A DNA stretch of 64,000 nucleotides from Paraburkholderia ginsengisoli NBRC 100965 (GTDB lineage: Bacteria > Pseudomonadota > Gammaproteobacteria > Burkholderiales > Burkholderiaceae), in NCBI RefSeq assembly GCF_000739735.1, contig NZ_BBJF01000009.1, forward strand, positions 248,001-312,000, read 5' to 3'. Each line of letters starts with the position of its first letter. Positions within the stretch are counted from its first letter, which is position 1. Both the position numbers and the translations under genes were made by a program. The notes under the pieces are model-generated. The model was not told where the DNA came from. It saw only the letters and a list, made by a program, of their open reading frames with translations, and searched no databases. Shown piece by piece: positions 46,866 to 56,365 of the stretch.

Positions 46866-47588
46866 TCAGCGCGGCAGCAGACGGCTCAGCGCGGCGCTGG
46901 CCAGCGCGCCGATCTGCGTCAGGAAATCCGTAGCCATGCCGTCGTGAAAGCGGCGCGCGTCGGCCGAACCCATCACGAGCAGGCCGAAAGTGGGCGCATC
47001 TTCGCTGCCCTCGGGGTCGCGCAACGCGAGCAACGCGATCGACTCGGTGACGTGCGCCGACTCGGATGTGGCGACGCCGGATGCGTTCTCGTCGGCCACG
47101 GCGCTCATCGCCGGAACGAGCCATTGCGCGGCTTCGAAGCCGGTGTTCGCGCCGCAATACGGCGTGGTCAGGCTGCCGGCGAAAATGCGCACTTCCTCGC
47201 CGACATGGCGCGCGAACTCGGCCTGAGCGTAGGGCTCGGCGACATCCCACACGCGCAGCGCGGCTTGCGGCACGTCGAAAATCTCACGCAGGCCGGTGGC
47301 GATCGTGCGCGGCAGCGCGTACGGATCGCGCTCGGCCATCACGCGGATGGTCCAGCGGTTGAACTTCGACGCGATGCTGTCGTTCTCGTGACCGTAACGC
47401 AGCAGCTCGGCAAGGCGCCGTTCAAGATGCTTGTTCTTGTCGCGCAGCATTTCCATCTGCCGTTCCTGCAGCGACACCGCGGCTTTGCCGTGCGGGTTCC
47501 CGAGCCGGATGGTCGCGAGCATTTCCGCGTTTTCGGCGAAAAATTCGGGGTTGGCGAGCAGGTATTCGGCGACTTCGCGATCGTTCAT
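46866..47588 (-). CDS. DUF484-family protein
   Basis: A 240-residue cytoplasmic protein. The N-terminal VAEYLLANPEFFAENAEML and the coiled stretch LQERQMEMLRDKNKHLERRLAEL are typical of DUF484; the rest resembles a GAF-like sensor domain. Its function is unknown. The dapF-DUF484-xerC order is conserved in many proteobacteria. ATG 47588 is chosen over an upstream frame extension. Confidence 0.9.
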   Translation of the reverse strand: MNDREVAEYLLANPEFFAENAEMLATIRLGNPHGKAAVSLQERQMEMLRDKNKHLERRLAELLRYGHENDSIASKFNRWTIRVMAERDPYALPRTIATGLREIFDVPQAALRVWDVAEPYAQAEFARHVGEEVRIFAGSLTTPYCGANTGFEAAQWLVPAMSAVADENASGVATSESAHVTESIALLALRDPEGSEDAPTFGLLVMGSADARRFHDGMATDFLTQIGALASAALSRLLPR

Positions 47589-47646
47589 GGTTTCGGCTAA
47601 AGGACTACGGGACGACGCCCTGAGGCGGCGCATCGGTCAATGGGTT

Positions 47647-48522
47647 TTAAGCGGCCAGTGAGTCGGCCAGTTCAATCTCGCCTTCGAAGACGGTAGCGGC
47701 GGGGCCCGCCATTAGCAGCGGCTCGCCCTCGCGGGTGCTGTCCCACGTGATCGTCAGCTTGCCGCCGTGCGTGTGGACCAGCACCGGCGCGTCGAGCAGT
47801 CCGCGGCGGATACCGGCCGCGACCGCCGCGCAGGCGCCCGTGCCGCACGCGAGCGTTTCGCCGGCGCCGCGCTCGTACACGCGCAGCTTGATCTCGCTAC
47901 GGCCGACGATCTGCATGAAGCCCGCGTTCACCCGCTGCGGAAAGCGCGCGTGGCGCTCGATCGCCGGGCCTTCGACCAGCACCGGGAACGCTTCGGCGTC
48001 GTCGACCACCTGCACCGCGTGCGGATTGCCCATCGATACCACCGAAATCCAGCGCGTCGTGCCGTTCACGTCGAGCGGCCAGAGCGTGTCCGCGCCTTCG
48101 CGGCGACCTTCGATGCCTTTGGTGGCGAAGGGTACGCATTCCGGGTCGAACACTGGCGAGCCCATGTCCACGACGACTTCGCCGTTGTCCTGCATGGTCA
48201 GCGTGATGATGCCCTTCTGCACCTGCACGCGCACGCTGCGCCGATCGGTCAGGCCGCTGTCGCGCACGAACTTGACGAAGCAGCGCGCGCCGTTGCCGCA
48301 ATGCTCGACCTCGCCGCCGTCGCAATTGAAGATGCGATATCTGAAATCGACGCCATCCACGGTGGGCTTTTCGACCAGCAGCAATTGATCGGCGCCGACG
48401 CCGAAATGCCGGTCCGCGAGCGCGCGCACCTGCGCCGGGCTCAGGTTGACCGGTTGTGTGTAGCCGTCGAGCACGACAAAGTCGTTGCCCGCGCCGTGCA
48501 TTTTGGTGAATTTCAGTTTCAT
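47647..48522 (-). CDS. dapF: Diaminopimelate epimerase
   Basis: Converts LL- to meso-diaminopimelate for lysine and peptidoglycan. The 291 residues carry both catalytic cysteines, in [12 protein letters not shown] and [11 protein letters not shown], and the start [19 protein letters not shown] is typical. It lies 58 bases before DUF484. Confidence 0.98.
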   Translation of the reverse strand: MKLKFTKMHGAGNDFVVLDGYTQPVNLSPAQVRALADRHFGVGADQLLLVEKPTVDGVDFRYRIFNCDGGEVEHCGNGARCFVKFVRDSGLTDRRSVRVQVQKGIITLTMQDNGEVVVDMGSPVFDPECVPFATKGIEGRREGADTLWPLDVNGTTRWISVVSMGNPHAVQVVDDAEAFPVLVEGPAIERHARFPQRVNAGFMQIVGRSEIKLRVYERGAGETLACGTGACAAVAAGIRRGLLDAPVLVHTHGGKLTITWDSTREGEPLLMAGPAATVFEGEIELADSLAA

Positions 48523-48639
48523 CGCGCTATTGTAAGTGACGCGCCAGCAGGTGCGCCGGACGCCGCGTTATTTCCGGGTTCGGGCGTCTTTTCGGTTGGC
48601 GGCGCCAAGGGCCGTGCGGCCAGAGTCCAGGCTTTCGGC

Positions 48640-49524
48640 TCAGTACACGCTCGGCACACCCGGCGGCCGGGTCTTGAAGCGCTTGTGCACCCAGTAGTAC
48701 TGCTCAGGCATCGACGGAATCTGCTCTTCGAGAAACGCGTTCATGCGCCGCGCGTCCGCGTCGTCGTTGCCGGTCGGATAGTTGTCCCAAGGTTTGAACA
48801 CCTTGAGGCGATAACCCTTGTAGTTCGGCAGCACTTCGCCGATGAACGGCACCACCTGCGCATGGCCGACCTTCGCGAGCCGCCCCACGGCCGTCAGCGT
48901 GCAGGTCGGCACGCCGAAGAACGGCACGAAGGTCGAATTGCGTGCGCCGTAGTCCATGTCCGCGCCGAGCATCACCGGCTTGCGCTCGCGCAGCCAGCGC
49001 AGCACGATGCGTGCGCTGTCGGCGCGGCTCGCCATATCTGCGCCGAAACGCGCGCGCGCCGCTTTGGCGACTTCTTCGAGCTCCGGGTTCGACATCGGCT
49101 GATAAAGCGACCCGCATTGACGCTTGAGCGAGTAGTTCAGGAAGATCGAGCCGGCCTCGATCCCGACGAAGTGAAAACCGAGAAACAGCGTGGGCGGCAG
49201 ATTCGGGTCCGTCAGATCGATCGCGCTGTCCAGCTGGATCAGCTTTTCCAGCTTCTTCGCGGAGCCGAACCATTGCACGCTGCGTTCGAGGTAGCTGCGG
49301 ATCGCGTGACGGAAATGCTTCTGCGCGACGTCTTCGCGGCGCTCGTCGGACCATTCGGGAAAGCACAGCTTCAGATTGGTGTGGACGATGCGCTTGCGGC
49401 GGCTCGGAATCTGGTAGAGCAGCCAGCCGAGCCCATCGCCGAAACGGGCGACGAGACCATAAGGGAGCAGTGCAAAAAGTTTCAACAGCCCGATCGCGAG
49501 CTTTGCGCCATAGCGGCTCAGCAT
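48640..49524 (-). CDS. lpxL: Lipid A late acyltransferase, LpxL/HtrB family
   Basis: A 294-residue inner-membrane acyltransferase that adds a secondary acyl chain to lipid A. One N-terminal membrane segment is followed by the catalytic HX4E motif GFHFVGIEAG and by LPYGL, IVHTNLKLCFPEWSD and YYWVHKRFKTRP. ATG 49524 has GGAGG just upstream; the 27 extra codons of the longer frame are not conserved. The exact acceptor position cannot be read. Confidence 0.9.
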   Translation of the reverse strand: MLSRYGAKLAIGLLKLFALLPYGLVARFGDGLGWLLYQIPSRRKRIVHTNLKLCFPEWSDERREDVAQKHFRHAIRSYLERSVQWFGSAKKLEKLIQLDSAIDLTDPNLPPTLFLGFHFVGIEAGSIFLNYSLKRQCGSLYQPMSNPELEEVAKAARARFGADMASRADSARIVLRWLRERKPVMLGADMDYGARNSTFVPFFGVPTCTLTAVGRLAKVGHAQVVPFIGEVLPNYKGYRLKVFKPWDNYPTGNDDADARRMNAFLEEQIPSMPEQYYWVHKRFKTRPPGVPSVY

Positions 49525-49608
49525 GCGGCCTCCGCAAAAGAGGCGCTGCGCGTGACGGAATTCAGGAAAGCGGAAAAATTGACGTAATACCGCACTCGTG
49601 GACACTCT

Positions 49609-49635
49609 GTGACAATCGAAGGAAGTCGCTATAAT
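49609..49635 (+). promoter_or_regulatory. Candidate metK promoter
   Basis: A perfect TATAAT at 49630-49635 has GTGACA at 49609-49614, spacing 15 (short). Transcription would start near 49642, leaving a leader of about 160 bases before metK. Confidence 0.55.
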
Positions 49636-49639
49636 AAGG

Positions 49640-49800
49640 GCTTCGCCGAGTTAATAGACAACTTGCGGGGCGAAGCTGGCAGGCGCGATCCATGCGATAC
49701 GCGCCGGTTGGTCAAAGTAATCCGCTAAAGCGTCGCCGCTTCAAGGCTCCCCGAAGCTGGCTACGTGAAACTCAACCGTAACCACCAAACAGGAGTCTGC
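49640..49800 (+). promoter_or_regulatory. Structured metK leader with repeated GCTTC/GAAGC elements
   Basis: Three perfect stems are visible: GCTTCGCC (49640-49647) with GGCGAAGC (49669-49676); GGCGCG (49682-49687) with CGCGCC (49700-49705); GCTTC (49738-49742) with GAAGC (49753-49757). CGAAGCTGGC occurs twice (49671-49680 and 49752-49761). Either GCTTC can therefore pair with either GAAGC, giving exclusive folds. CTCC (49747-49750) could pair with the GGAG ribosome site (49792-49795). This is candidate cis-control, not a recognised riboswitch class. Confidence 0.45.
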
Positions 49801-49803
49801 AAC

Positions 49804-50994
49804 GTGGCAAACGACTATCTCTTCACTTCCGAATCCGTCTCCGAAGGCCACCCCGACAAAGTCGCGGATCAAATCTCGGACGCTATTCTCGACGCAATTC
49901 TGGCTCAGGACAAATACTCGCGTGTCGCAGCCGAAACGCTGTGCAACACGGGTCTGGTGGTCCTCGCCGGCGAAATCACCACCACCGCGAACGTCGATTA
50001 CATCCAGGTCGCGCGCAACACCATCAAGCGCATCGGGTACGACAACACCGACTACGGCATCGACTACCGCGGCTGCGCGGTGCTCGTCGCGTACGACAAG
50101 CAATCGCCGGACATCGCCCAGGGTGTGGACCGTGCGCACGACAATAACCTCGATCAAGGCGCCGGCGACCAAGGCCTGATGTTCGGTTACGCGTGCGAAG
50201 AAACGCCGGAACTGATGCCGTTGCCGATCCACCTGTCGCACCGTCTGGTCGAGCGCCAGGCGGATTTGCGCCGTGACGGCCGTCTGCCGTGGCTGCGTCC
50301 GGATGCGAAGTCGCAGGTCACCGTGCGCTACGTCGACGGCAAGCCGCATGCGATCGACACCGTCGTGCTGTCCACCCAGCATTCGCCGGACATCGATCTG
50401 GACACGCTGCGCGAAGCCGTGATCGAAGAAGTCATCAAGCCGACGCTGCCGGCCAACCTGATCAAGGGCGATATCAAGTTCCTGGTGAACCCGACCGGCC
50501 GTTTCGTGATTGGCGGCCCGCAAGGCGACTGCGGTTTGACCGGCCGCAAGATCATCGTCGATACATACGGTGGCGCGGCGCCCCACGGCGGCGGCGCGTT
50601 CTCGGGCAAGGATCCGTCGAAGGTCGACCGTTCGGCGGCTTACGCCGGCCGTTATGTCGCGAAGAACATCGTGGCCGCCGGCCTTGCGTCGCGTTGCCTG
50701 ATTCAGGTGTCGTACGCGATCGGCGTTGCTCAGCCGACTTCGGTGATGGTCAACACGTTCGGCACGGGCCGCGTGTCGGATGCGACGATCACGCGTCTGG
50801 TGCAGGAGCATTTCGACCTGCGTCCGAAGGGCATCATCCAGATGCTCGACCTGCTGCGTCCGATCTACGAGAAGAGCGCGGCGTACGGTCACTTCGGCCG
50901 CGAAGAGCCGGAATTCACGTGGGAAGCCACTGATAAGGCGTTGGCGCTCGCCGAAGCGGCTGGCACCGAACCGATTGCCGCGCTGGCCGAATAA
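49804..50994 (+). CDS. metK: S-adenosylmethionine synthase
   Basis: Makes SAM from methionine and ATP. The 396 residues begin [28 protein letters not shown] with the catalytic His in GHPDK. They include [12 protein letters not shown], the phosphate-binding [16 protein letters not shown] and a normal C-terminus. The start is GTG 49804 with AGGAG at 49791-49795. A strong terminator follows. The structured leader upstream suggests regulation. Confidence 0.98.
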   Translation: MANDYLFTSESVSEGHPDKVADQISDAILDAILAQDKYSRVAAETLCNTGLVVLAGEITTTANVDYIQVARNTIKRIGYDNTDYGIDYRGCAVLVAYDKQSPDIAQGVDRAHDNNLDQGAGDQGLMFGYACEETPELMPLPIHLSHRLVERQADLRRDGRLPWLRPDAKSQVTVRYVDGKPHAIDTVVLSTQHSPDIDLDTLREAVIEEVIKPTLPANLIKGDIKFLVNPTGRFVIGGPQGDCGLTGRKIIVDTYGGAAPHGGGAFSGKDPSKVDRSAAYAGRYVAKNIVAAGLASRCLIQVSYAIGVAQPTSVMVNTFGTGRVSDATITRLVQEHFDLRPKGIIQMLDLLRPIYEKSAAYGHFGREEPEFTWEATDKALALAEAAGTEPIAALAE

Positions 50995-51017
50995 GCGCGA
51001 GCTGTCCGCTTCAAGCA

Positions 51018-51054
51018 AAAAACCCCGCCGGCGCGAGCCGGGCGGGGTTTTTTA
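51018..51054 (+). terminator. Rho-independent terminator after metK
   Basis: AAAAAACCCCGCC (51018-51030) pairs with GGCGGGGTTTTTT (51042-51054). Confidence 0.92.
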
Positions 51055-51190
51055 TTGGGCGTTGCGTACGCTGTCTTTGTCGCGCGGGTCTGATTCACCG
51101 CAAGCCAGGCGCGGTAGGCGGCCCTGCAAACCTGCAAGCCTGCAAAAACTCACTCATGCTGCCGACACGGCAGCGCCTTCGATCACCGCC

Positions 51191-51559
51191 TTAACGGCTC
51201 GCGAACGCAAACACAAACCAGCCGCTGCTACTGCTCGTCGACATACGGCGCGGTCGGCGGCTCGTGTTCTGCGGCACGACGACCGGTGCGCGTTGCGCGG
51301 CGCTCAGACGCAGCGGCGTCGGTTTGCGCAACAGCGTGCGCAACGAAAAACGGCGCGAGCCGCCTTGCAGACGCAGCGCGGAGAAGAACGTATTGAACCA
51401 GGTGCGAATGCCGTCGACCGCTTTGGCATCGCGCCATTGTTCGCCCAACGCGCGGGTGCGCGTCGCATGGTGACGCAGCGCTCGCACGACGTGGCGGCGC
51501 GCAGGGCGTGCCGCTTTCAGTGCGGCGCGGGTAAGTCGGGTGCTCAGAAGGGTATGCAT
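51191..51559 (-). CDS. Doubtful hypothetical protein
   Basis: A possible 122-residue basic protein beginning MHTLLSTRLTRAALKAARPA, with an ordinary-looking middle GIRTWFNTFFSALRLQ and a C-terminus ending in FVFAFASR. No family is recognised. Third-position GC is lower than in the neighbouring genes, other frames are also open here and the ribosome site is poor. The frame can be extended to 51715. It is listed only because the 1-kb gap is long for this genome. Confidence 0.25.
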   Translation of the reverse strand: MHTLLSTRLTRAALKAARPARRHVVRALRHHATRTRALGEQWRDAKAVDGIRTWFNTFFSALRLQGGSRRFSLRTLLRKPTPLRLSAAQRAPVVVPQNTSRRPRRMSTSSSSGWFVFAFASR

Positions 51560-52019
51560 GGCTTCACAGGTAGGCAACGTGTCGCGCGTCGGAAAATGCG
51601 CCAAGAGCAGCACCAAATGTGCCAATGGCGGTGTCTCGATGGACGGCGCGAAGGCCCGGAATTCGTCGGGAGAAAGCACGGAGATCGGCGGCGCGGGCCT
51701 GGACGGCCAGCGCACGGCGCAAGAGTGCGGGAGCGGCGATCAACATGCGTGCAGGCTACACGTGATTCATGACGCCAGAAAGTCGGGTTTTTACCCTGCG
51801 AGCCGTAACTCACGAGAATCGACCGTCGCGCGCAGCGATGCGCTCGGGCGGTTTGCGGTCGATTATCGTGCGTGTTTGCCCCTTCACTGTGCCGCGCGAT
51901 CGCTCGCTGCACCTGAAAGTAGTGCGTAAGGCGTCGCTGCCGCAGGGGCGAAACTGCGCGCAGTGCGATCGCGCCCGCTTTACAATCGAGCATCAGCTAG
52001 TCGACAGTAACGGATCACC
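51560..52019. other. Poorly coding region between metK and the dioxygenase gene
   Basis: About 460 bases with several short overlapping open frames, none with recognisable similarity or good start signals. It may be the remains of a gene or long regulatory DNA. Confidence 0.4.
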
Positions 52020-52781
52020 ATGTCACTCCATTCGAAGAAAGAGCAGATTTACACGTTGCGGGAGCAGGGCTTTGTCGTGGTGCCGGGGTTGGTGTCGCCC
52101 GAGCGTTGCGCGGAATTGAAGGAGATCGCGCAGCATCAGTTGCAGGAAGCCGCGGCGCCGATCGAGCTCGAAGCGGATCTGCAATACCCCGGCGCGCCGT
52201 CGTCGCGCGGCGCGCCCGGTGGCCATACGGTGCGGCGGCTGCTGGATGCGTATGGGCGTCATCCGGCTTTCGCGCAATGGGCGACCGCGCCGGAAATTCG
52301 CGGCTGGATGGAGTTGTATTTCGGTGAAGAGCCGCGTCTGTCACGCGCGCATCACAACTGCATGATGACCAAGCATCCCGCGTACGGCAGCTTGACCGGC
52401 TGGCATCGCGACGTGCGCTACTGGTCGTTCGAGCGTGACGATCTGGTGTCGGTGTGGCTCGCGGTCGGTCCGGAAACCGTCGATAACGGCGCGCTGTGGT
52501 TCGTGCCGAAGTCGCATAGCGAACCGTTCACGTCCGAGCGTTTCGACGAAGCCAAGTTTTTCCGCTCCGACCTCGAAGAGAATCAGGCCTGGATTCGCAC
52601 GGCGGTGTCGCCCGAGCTGAAGGCCGGGGACGTCGTGTTCTTCCACTGCAACACGCTTCATTCGGCCGGCAAGAATCTTAGCGATCAGGTGAAGTTTTCT
52701 CTGGTGTACACGTATCACGGCGCGAGCAACGTGCCGTTGCCGGGCACCCGTTCGGCGGCGAAACCCGAGGTGGCGTTTTAG
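52020..52781 (+). CDS. Phytanoyl-CoA dioxygenase (PhyH) family protein
   Basis: A 253-residue non-haem iron, 2-oxoglutarate-dependent oxygenase. The metal ligands fit H129 and D131 in GWHRDVRYW and H214 in FFHCNTLHSAG, with the double-stranded beta-helix between them. PhyH relatives hydroxylate varied small substrates; nothing nearby suggests which. The ATG at 52020 is preceded by ACGGATCACC, a weak ribosome site. Confidence 0.87.
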   Translation: MSLHSKKEQIYTLREQGFVVVPGLVSPERCAELKEIAQHQLQEAAAPIELEADLQYPGAPSSRGAPGGHTVRRLLDAYGRHPAFAQWATAPEIRGWMELYFGEEPRLSRAHHNCMMTKHPAYGSLTGWHRDVRYWSFERDDLVSVWLAVGPETVDNGALWFVPKSHSEPFTSERFDEAKFFRSDLEENQAWIRTAVSPELKAGDVVFFHCNTLHSAGKNLSDQVKFSLVYTYHGASNVPLPGTRSAAKPEVAF

Positions 52782-52861
52782 ATCTTTCGAAGACGGCGCT
52801 TGTGCGCATTCATTCGGCCGGACGCCGAACGAACGCAGAGCGCCGCCTCCGCTCGCCGCGC

Positions 52862-53068
52862 CTAGCGCTTGCGCCCAGACAACGCAAATCCGGTCAGCCC
52901 GGCGAGCGTCGCGACCACGCCAGCCACGATCAGCATGATCGCCTTGTTGCTCGGCGACCCCGTGAACACGCGCGCGACGTCGCTGCTCACCGAGTTGAAC
53001 GCCTGCCCGCCGAAATACAGCAACACGATGCCGCCGACAATCAGCGCGATTGAAATGGCCTTCGTCAT
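52862..53068 (-). CDS. DUF3185-family small membrane protein
   Basis: A 68-residue protein with two membrane segments (ISIALIVGGIVLLYFGG and IMLIVAGVVATLAGLTGFAL) around a short loop, ending in SGRKR. The pattern fits DUF3185; the function is unknown. ATG 53068 has GGAGGAG just upstream, which settles the start within a longer open frame. Confidence 0.85.
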   Translation of the reverse strand: MTKAISIALIVGGIVLLYFGGQAFNSVSSDVARVFTGSPSNKAIMLIVAGVVATLAGLTGFALSGRKR

Positions 53069-53282
53069 GCACTCCTCCCATAAGCTTCGATCGGCCAAAG
53101 TGTAGGGGACCTGCAAGCCATCGTCCATCCCGCATACTGAGCGTCTGCACGTATCGCTTCGATTGGCTACCATAGCGCTCTAGCCGCACGTCGGCACATA
53201 CCTATAAACAGTCTGCCTCTCGCAACGTGTGATCGCCTCACGCCCGCATGACCGGGCGACTTCACCAACAAGGACACTAGCA

Positions 53283-54326
53283 ATGGCTTACGAAGCAGCT
53301 TCAGAACGCTATTCGGACATGCAATACCGCGTCTGCGGCAAGTCGGGTCTTAAACTGCCGGCGCTGTCGCTCGGCTTGTGGCACAACTTCGGCGATACCA
53401 CGCCCATCTCCACGCAGCGCGACATCCTGCGCACGGCGTTCGATCTCGGCATCACGCACTTCGACCTCGCGAACAACTACGGCCCGCCGTACGGCAGCGC
53501 GGAAACGAATTTCGGCCGTCTGTTCAAGGACGATTTCAAACCGTATCGCGACGAGTTGCTGATTTCGTCGAAGGCCGGTTGGGACATGTGGCCGGGTCCG
53601 TACGGCCAGGGCGGCGGCTCGCGCAAGTACGTGCTCGCGAGTCTCGATCAGAGCCTGCAGCGCATGGGTCTCGACTACGTCGACATCTTCTACTCGCATC
53701 GTTTCGATGCCGACACGCCGCTCGAAGAAACCGCCGGCGCGCTGGCGAGCGCCGTGCAGCAGGGCAAGGCGTTGTACATCGGCATCTCGTCGTACTCGGC
53801 TGCCAAGACGCTCGAAATGACGAAGCTGCTCGCCGAGTACAAGGTGCCGCTGCTGATCCATCAACCCGCGTACAACATGCTCAATCGCTGGATCGAGCAC
53901 GATCTGCTGGATACGCTGGAGAAGGTCGGCGCGGGCACGATTGCGTTCACGCCGCTTGCGCAGGGACTGCTCACCGGCAAATACCTGAACGGCGTGCCGG
54001 ACGATGCACGCGTCAACAAGCCGGGCGGCGGTTCGTTGAAGCAGGAGCATTTGAGCCCGCAAAACATCGAGCACGTGCGCAAGCTCAACGACATCGCGCA
54101 GCGTCGCGGACAGAGCCTCGCGCAGATGGCGCTCGCGTGGGCGTTGCGCGATTCACGCGTGACGTCGGTGCTGATCGGTGCGAGCCGTGCGGAGCAGGTG
54201 CGCGAGAACGTCGGCGCGTTGAAGAATCTCGCGTTCTCGAAGGATGAACTCGCGGAGATCGATCGCTACGCGACCGAAGGCGGCGTCAATCTGTGGGAGA
54301 AGCCGTCGACGGATCAGGCGATCTGA
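53283..54326 (+). CDS. YghZ-type aldo-keto reductase (L-glyceraldehyde 3-phosphate reductase)
   Basis: A 347-residue NADPH-dependent reductase of the AKR fold. The active-site segment is HFDLANNYGPPYGSAE; the lysine is in ISSKAGWDMWPG, and YSHRFD follows. The C-terminal LIGASRAEQVRENVGAL binds cofactor. The NNYGPPYGSAE form is typical of YghZ/GPR, which detoxifies L-glyceraldehyde 3-phosphate and methylglyoxal. ATG 53283 follows AAGGACACTAGCA. A terminator ends it. Confidence 0.9.
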   Translation: MAYEAASERYSDMQYRVCGKSGLKLPALSLGLWHNFGDTTPISTQRDILRTAFDLGITHFDLANNYGPPYGSAETNFGRLFKDDFKPYRDELLISSKAGWDMWPGPYGQGGGSRKYVLASLDQSLQRMGLDYVDIFYSHRFDADTPLEETAGALASAVQQGKALYIGISSYSAAKTLEMTKLLAEYKVPLLIHQPAYNMLNRWIEHDLLDTLEKVGAGTIAFTPLAQGLLTGKYLNGVPDDARVNKPGGGSLKQEHLSPQNIEHVRKLNDIAQRRGQSLAQMALAWALRDSRVTSVLIGASRAEQVRENVGALKNLAFSKDELAEIDRYATEGGVNLWEKPSTDQAI

Positions 54327-54374
54327 TCCGGTCGTCGCGACCCGCGCCTCTGCGGGAGCAAACAGGCAGAAGCG

Positions 54375-54404
54375 AAAAAGCCGCCCGTGAGGCGGCTTTT
54401 TTTT
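54375..54404. terminator. Rho-independent terminator, bidirectional
   Basis: AAAAAGCCGCC (54375-54385) and GGCGGCTTTTT (54391-54401) form a perfect stem with a five-base loop and T runs in both directions. It serves the reductase and the converging small gene. Confidence 0.9.
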
Positions 54405-54410
54405 GCAGCG

Positions 54411-54596
54411 CTACACCAGCGCCGGCAAACCTTCGACCAGTGCGACCGCGCACATCACGCCGATCAGCGCGCCGAGCACACGCAGCGCGTTGTGCCGCAT
54501 TTCCGTCTTGCAAGGCAGCGCACCGACGAATAGCGCGCCTGCCAACGCCATCGGAATGACGAGGATGAAATCGCCGATCGTGAAGTAGGTCGTCAT
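54411..54596 (-). CDS. Small membrane protein of unknown function
   Basis: A 61-residue protein with two hydrophobic segments (FILVIPMALAGALFVGAL and VLGALIGVMCAVALVEGL) flanking CKTEMRHN. ATG 54596 has a good ribosome site (AAGGAGACGAAC), a -10-like TATACT lies about 85 bases upstream on the minus strand, and the gene ends at a terminator. These signals make it a real gene though I recognise no family. Confidence 0.7.
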   Translation of the reverse strand: MTTYFTIGDFILVIPMALAGALFVGALPCKTEMRHNALRVLGALIGVMCAVALVEGLPALV

Positions 54597-54900
54597 GTTC
54601 GTCTCCTTATGTTTTACCCGCGAAGGGACGGCTCGAATGCCGGAGCCATGTCCACATCATGCGCGCCTCCGCTCGATTTGAGTATAGAAGACCGTTAGAA
54701 CGACATAGCACCGACGCGCGGCGTGACAGCAACTTTTCGCAAGGCGCTGAACCCAGCGCGGCAAGGCTTGCGGCGATTGGCGCAGCGCAGCAAACAGATC
54801 GAAAAAAATGAAGTGTTTGCTTACGCCGGCCTTACTTTTTGATTCGATTCGATGCGTGCTGAATCGCGAGGCCTATGGCTCGCGGTCGACGAGTCAAAGC
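54597..54900. other. Upstream region of the small membrane protein
   Basis: 304 bases with no gene seen. It holds the small gene's leader and a minus-strand TATACT at 54686-54681. Confidence 0.45.
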
Positions 54901-56181
54901 TCACGCGCCGGCCTGTTCGCGTCCACGCAAACGCATCGCCGCAATCAGGCCGATGACGAGCAGAGCGCCCACGAGTCCCGCGACACCATTCCATCCGTGA
55001 CCGGCCCACACGTGACCGCCATACGAACCGATCACGCTCGACCCGATGTAGTACGCGAGCAGATAGAGCGCGGCGGCCTGGCCCTTCGCGTCCTTGGCGA
55101 GACGTCCTACCCAGCCGCTCGCGACCGAGTGTCCGGCGAAGAAGCCGAACGTCACGCATGCAATGCCGGTTGCGATCATCGCCAGCGGATGAAGCATCGT
55201 GAGCGCGAGACCGAGCAGCATCAGCAGCAAACTGCCGGTGAGCACGCGAGCGCGGCCGAACGTGTCGGCCATGCGCCCCGACCACGGCGACGCGATCACG
55301 CCGGTCAGATACACGACGAAGATCGCGCCGATCTCCGTCTGATTCAATCGATAAGGCGGCGCCAGCAGCCGGTAGCCGATGTAGTTGTACAGCGTGACGA
55401 AGCTGCCCATCAGCACGAAGCCGAGCAGGAACAGCAAGGGCAGACCCGGCCGGGTGAACTGCCTGAGCAGTGCGGTGCGATGATGCGTGAAACCAAGCCC
55501 GCGCCGCGGCACGAAGTGACGCGACGGCGGCAGCAGCGCGCGAAACGCGAGCATCGATAGAAGGCCGAGCACGCCGATCGTACCGATCGCCATGCGCCAC
55601 GAAAACAGATCCGCGACGACGCCGGTAATCACGCGTCCCGCCATGCCGCCGATCGCGGTGCCGCCGACGTAGAGACCCATCGCGAGACCGAGACCGTCGG
55701 GATGCACTTCCTCCGCGAGGTAGGCCATCGCGACGGCCGGCACGCCGCCGAGCGCGAGGCCGAGGAGCGTGCGCAGCACGAGCAACTGATGCCAGTGCGG
55801 TGCAATCGACACGCCGATGGTCAGCAACGCCGACACGGTGAGCGACAGCGTCATCAGCTTGTGACGGCTCCAGCCTTCGGAGACGAAGCCGGCGACGAAC
55901 ACGGCGAGTGCGAGCGCGGCGGTGGTGAGCGAGAGCGACAGACTGCTTTGCGCCGGTGTCACGTTGAACGCCTCGGAAAACGACGGCAACAGGGGCTGCA
56001 CGCAGTAGAGCAACGAGAAGGTCGCATAACCGGCGAACAGCAGCGCGATGCTGGCGCGCCAGTAAGCGCGCGTACCGCGTTCGAGGAAGGGTATGTCGGG
56101 CACGGCGGAAGCGTTGGAAGAAGCAGATGAAGCAGGAACAGCCGAGGTAGCGGTCCGCTGGGATTCCGGCGGCGGGGTCAC
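54901..56181 (-). CDS. MFS transporter, YnfM/arabinose-efflux-like
   Basis: A 426-residue permease with 12 hydrophobic segments. After a Ser/Ala-rich N-terminus come LLFAGYATFSLLYCVQPLLP, the loop GFVSEGWSRHKLM and GGVPAVAMAYLAEEVHPDGLG, all resembling YnfM. The GTG start at 56181 has AAGGAG nine bases upstream. The substrate is unknown. It lies about 185 bases beyond the RND operon's last gene on the same strand. Confidence 0.85.
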   Translation of the reverse strand: MTPPPESQRTATSAVPASSASSNASAVPDIPFLERGTRAYWRASIALLFAGYATFSLLYCVQPLLPSFSEAFNVTPAQSSLSLSLTTAALALAVFVAGFVSEGWSRHKLMTLSLTVSALLTIGVSIAPHWHQLLVLRTLLGLALGGVPAVAMAYLAEEVHPDGLGLAMGLYVGGTAIGGMAGRVITGVVADLFSWRMAIGTIGVLGLLSMLAFRALLPPSRHFVPRRGLGFTHHRTALLRQFTRPGLPLLFLLGFVLMGSFVTLYNYIGYRLLAPPYRLNQTEIGAIFVVYLTGVIASPWSGRMADTFGRARVLTGSLLLMLLGLALTMLHPLAMIATGIACVTFGFFAGHSVASGWVGRLAKDAKGQAAALYLLAYYIGSSVIGSYGGHVWAGHGWNGVAGLVGALLVIGLIAAMRLRGREQAGA

Positions 56182-56365
56182 GAAAAAAATCTCCTTGGGG
56201 AAAGCAGCATACGCAAAGGAGTTAAGGATACGCTGAAATGGCGGTACAGGCCGGCGCCGCATGCAGCGTGGCTCGCTGAACCCGCACGCCTGCGCAACCT
56301 AACACCGTGCAACGTACAGCACATACAGCGGCCTTTTCGATGCAGCGAACCCACTGAGCTGACCA

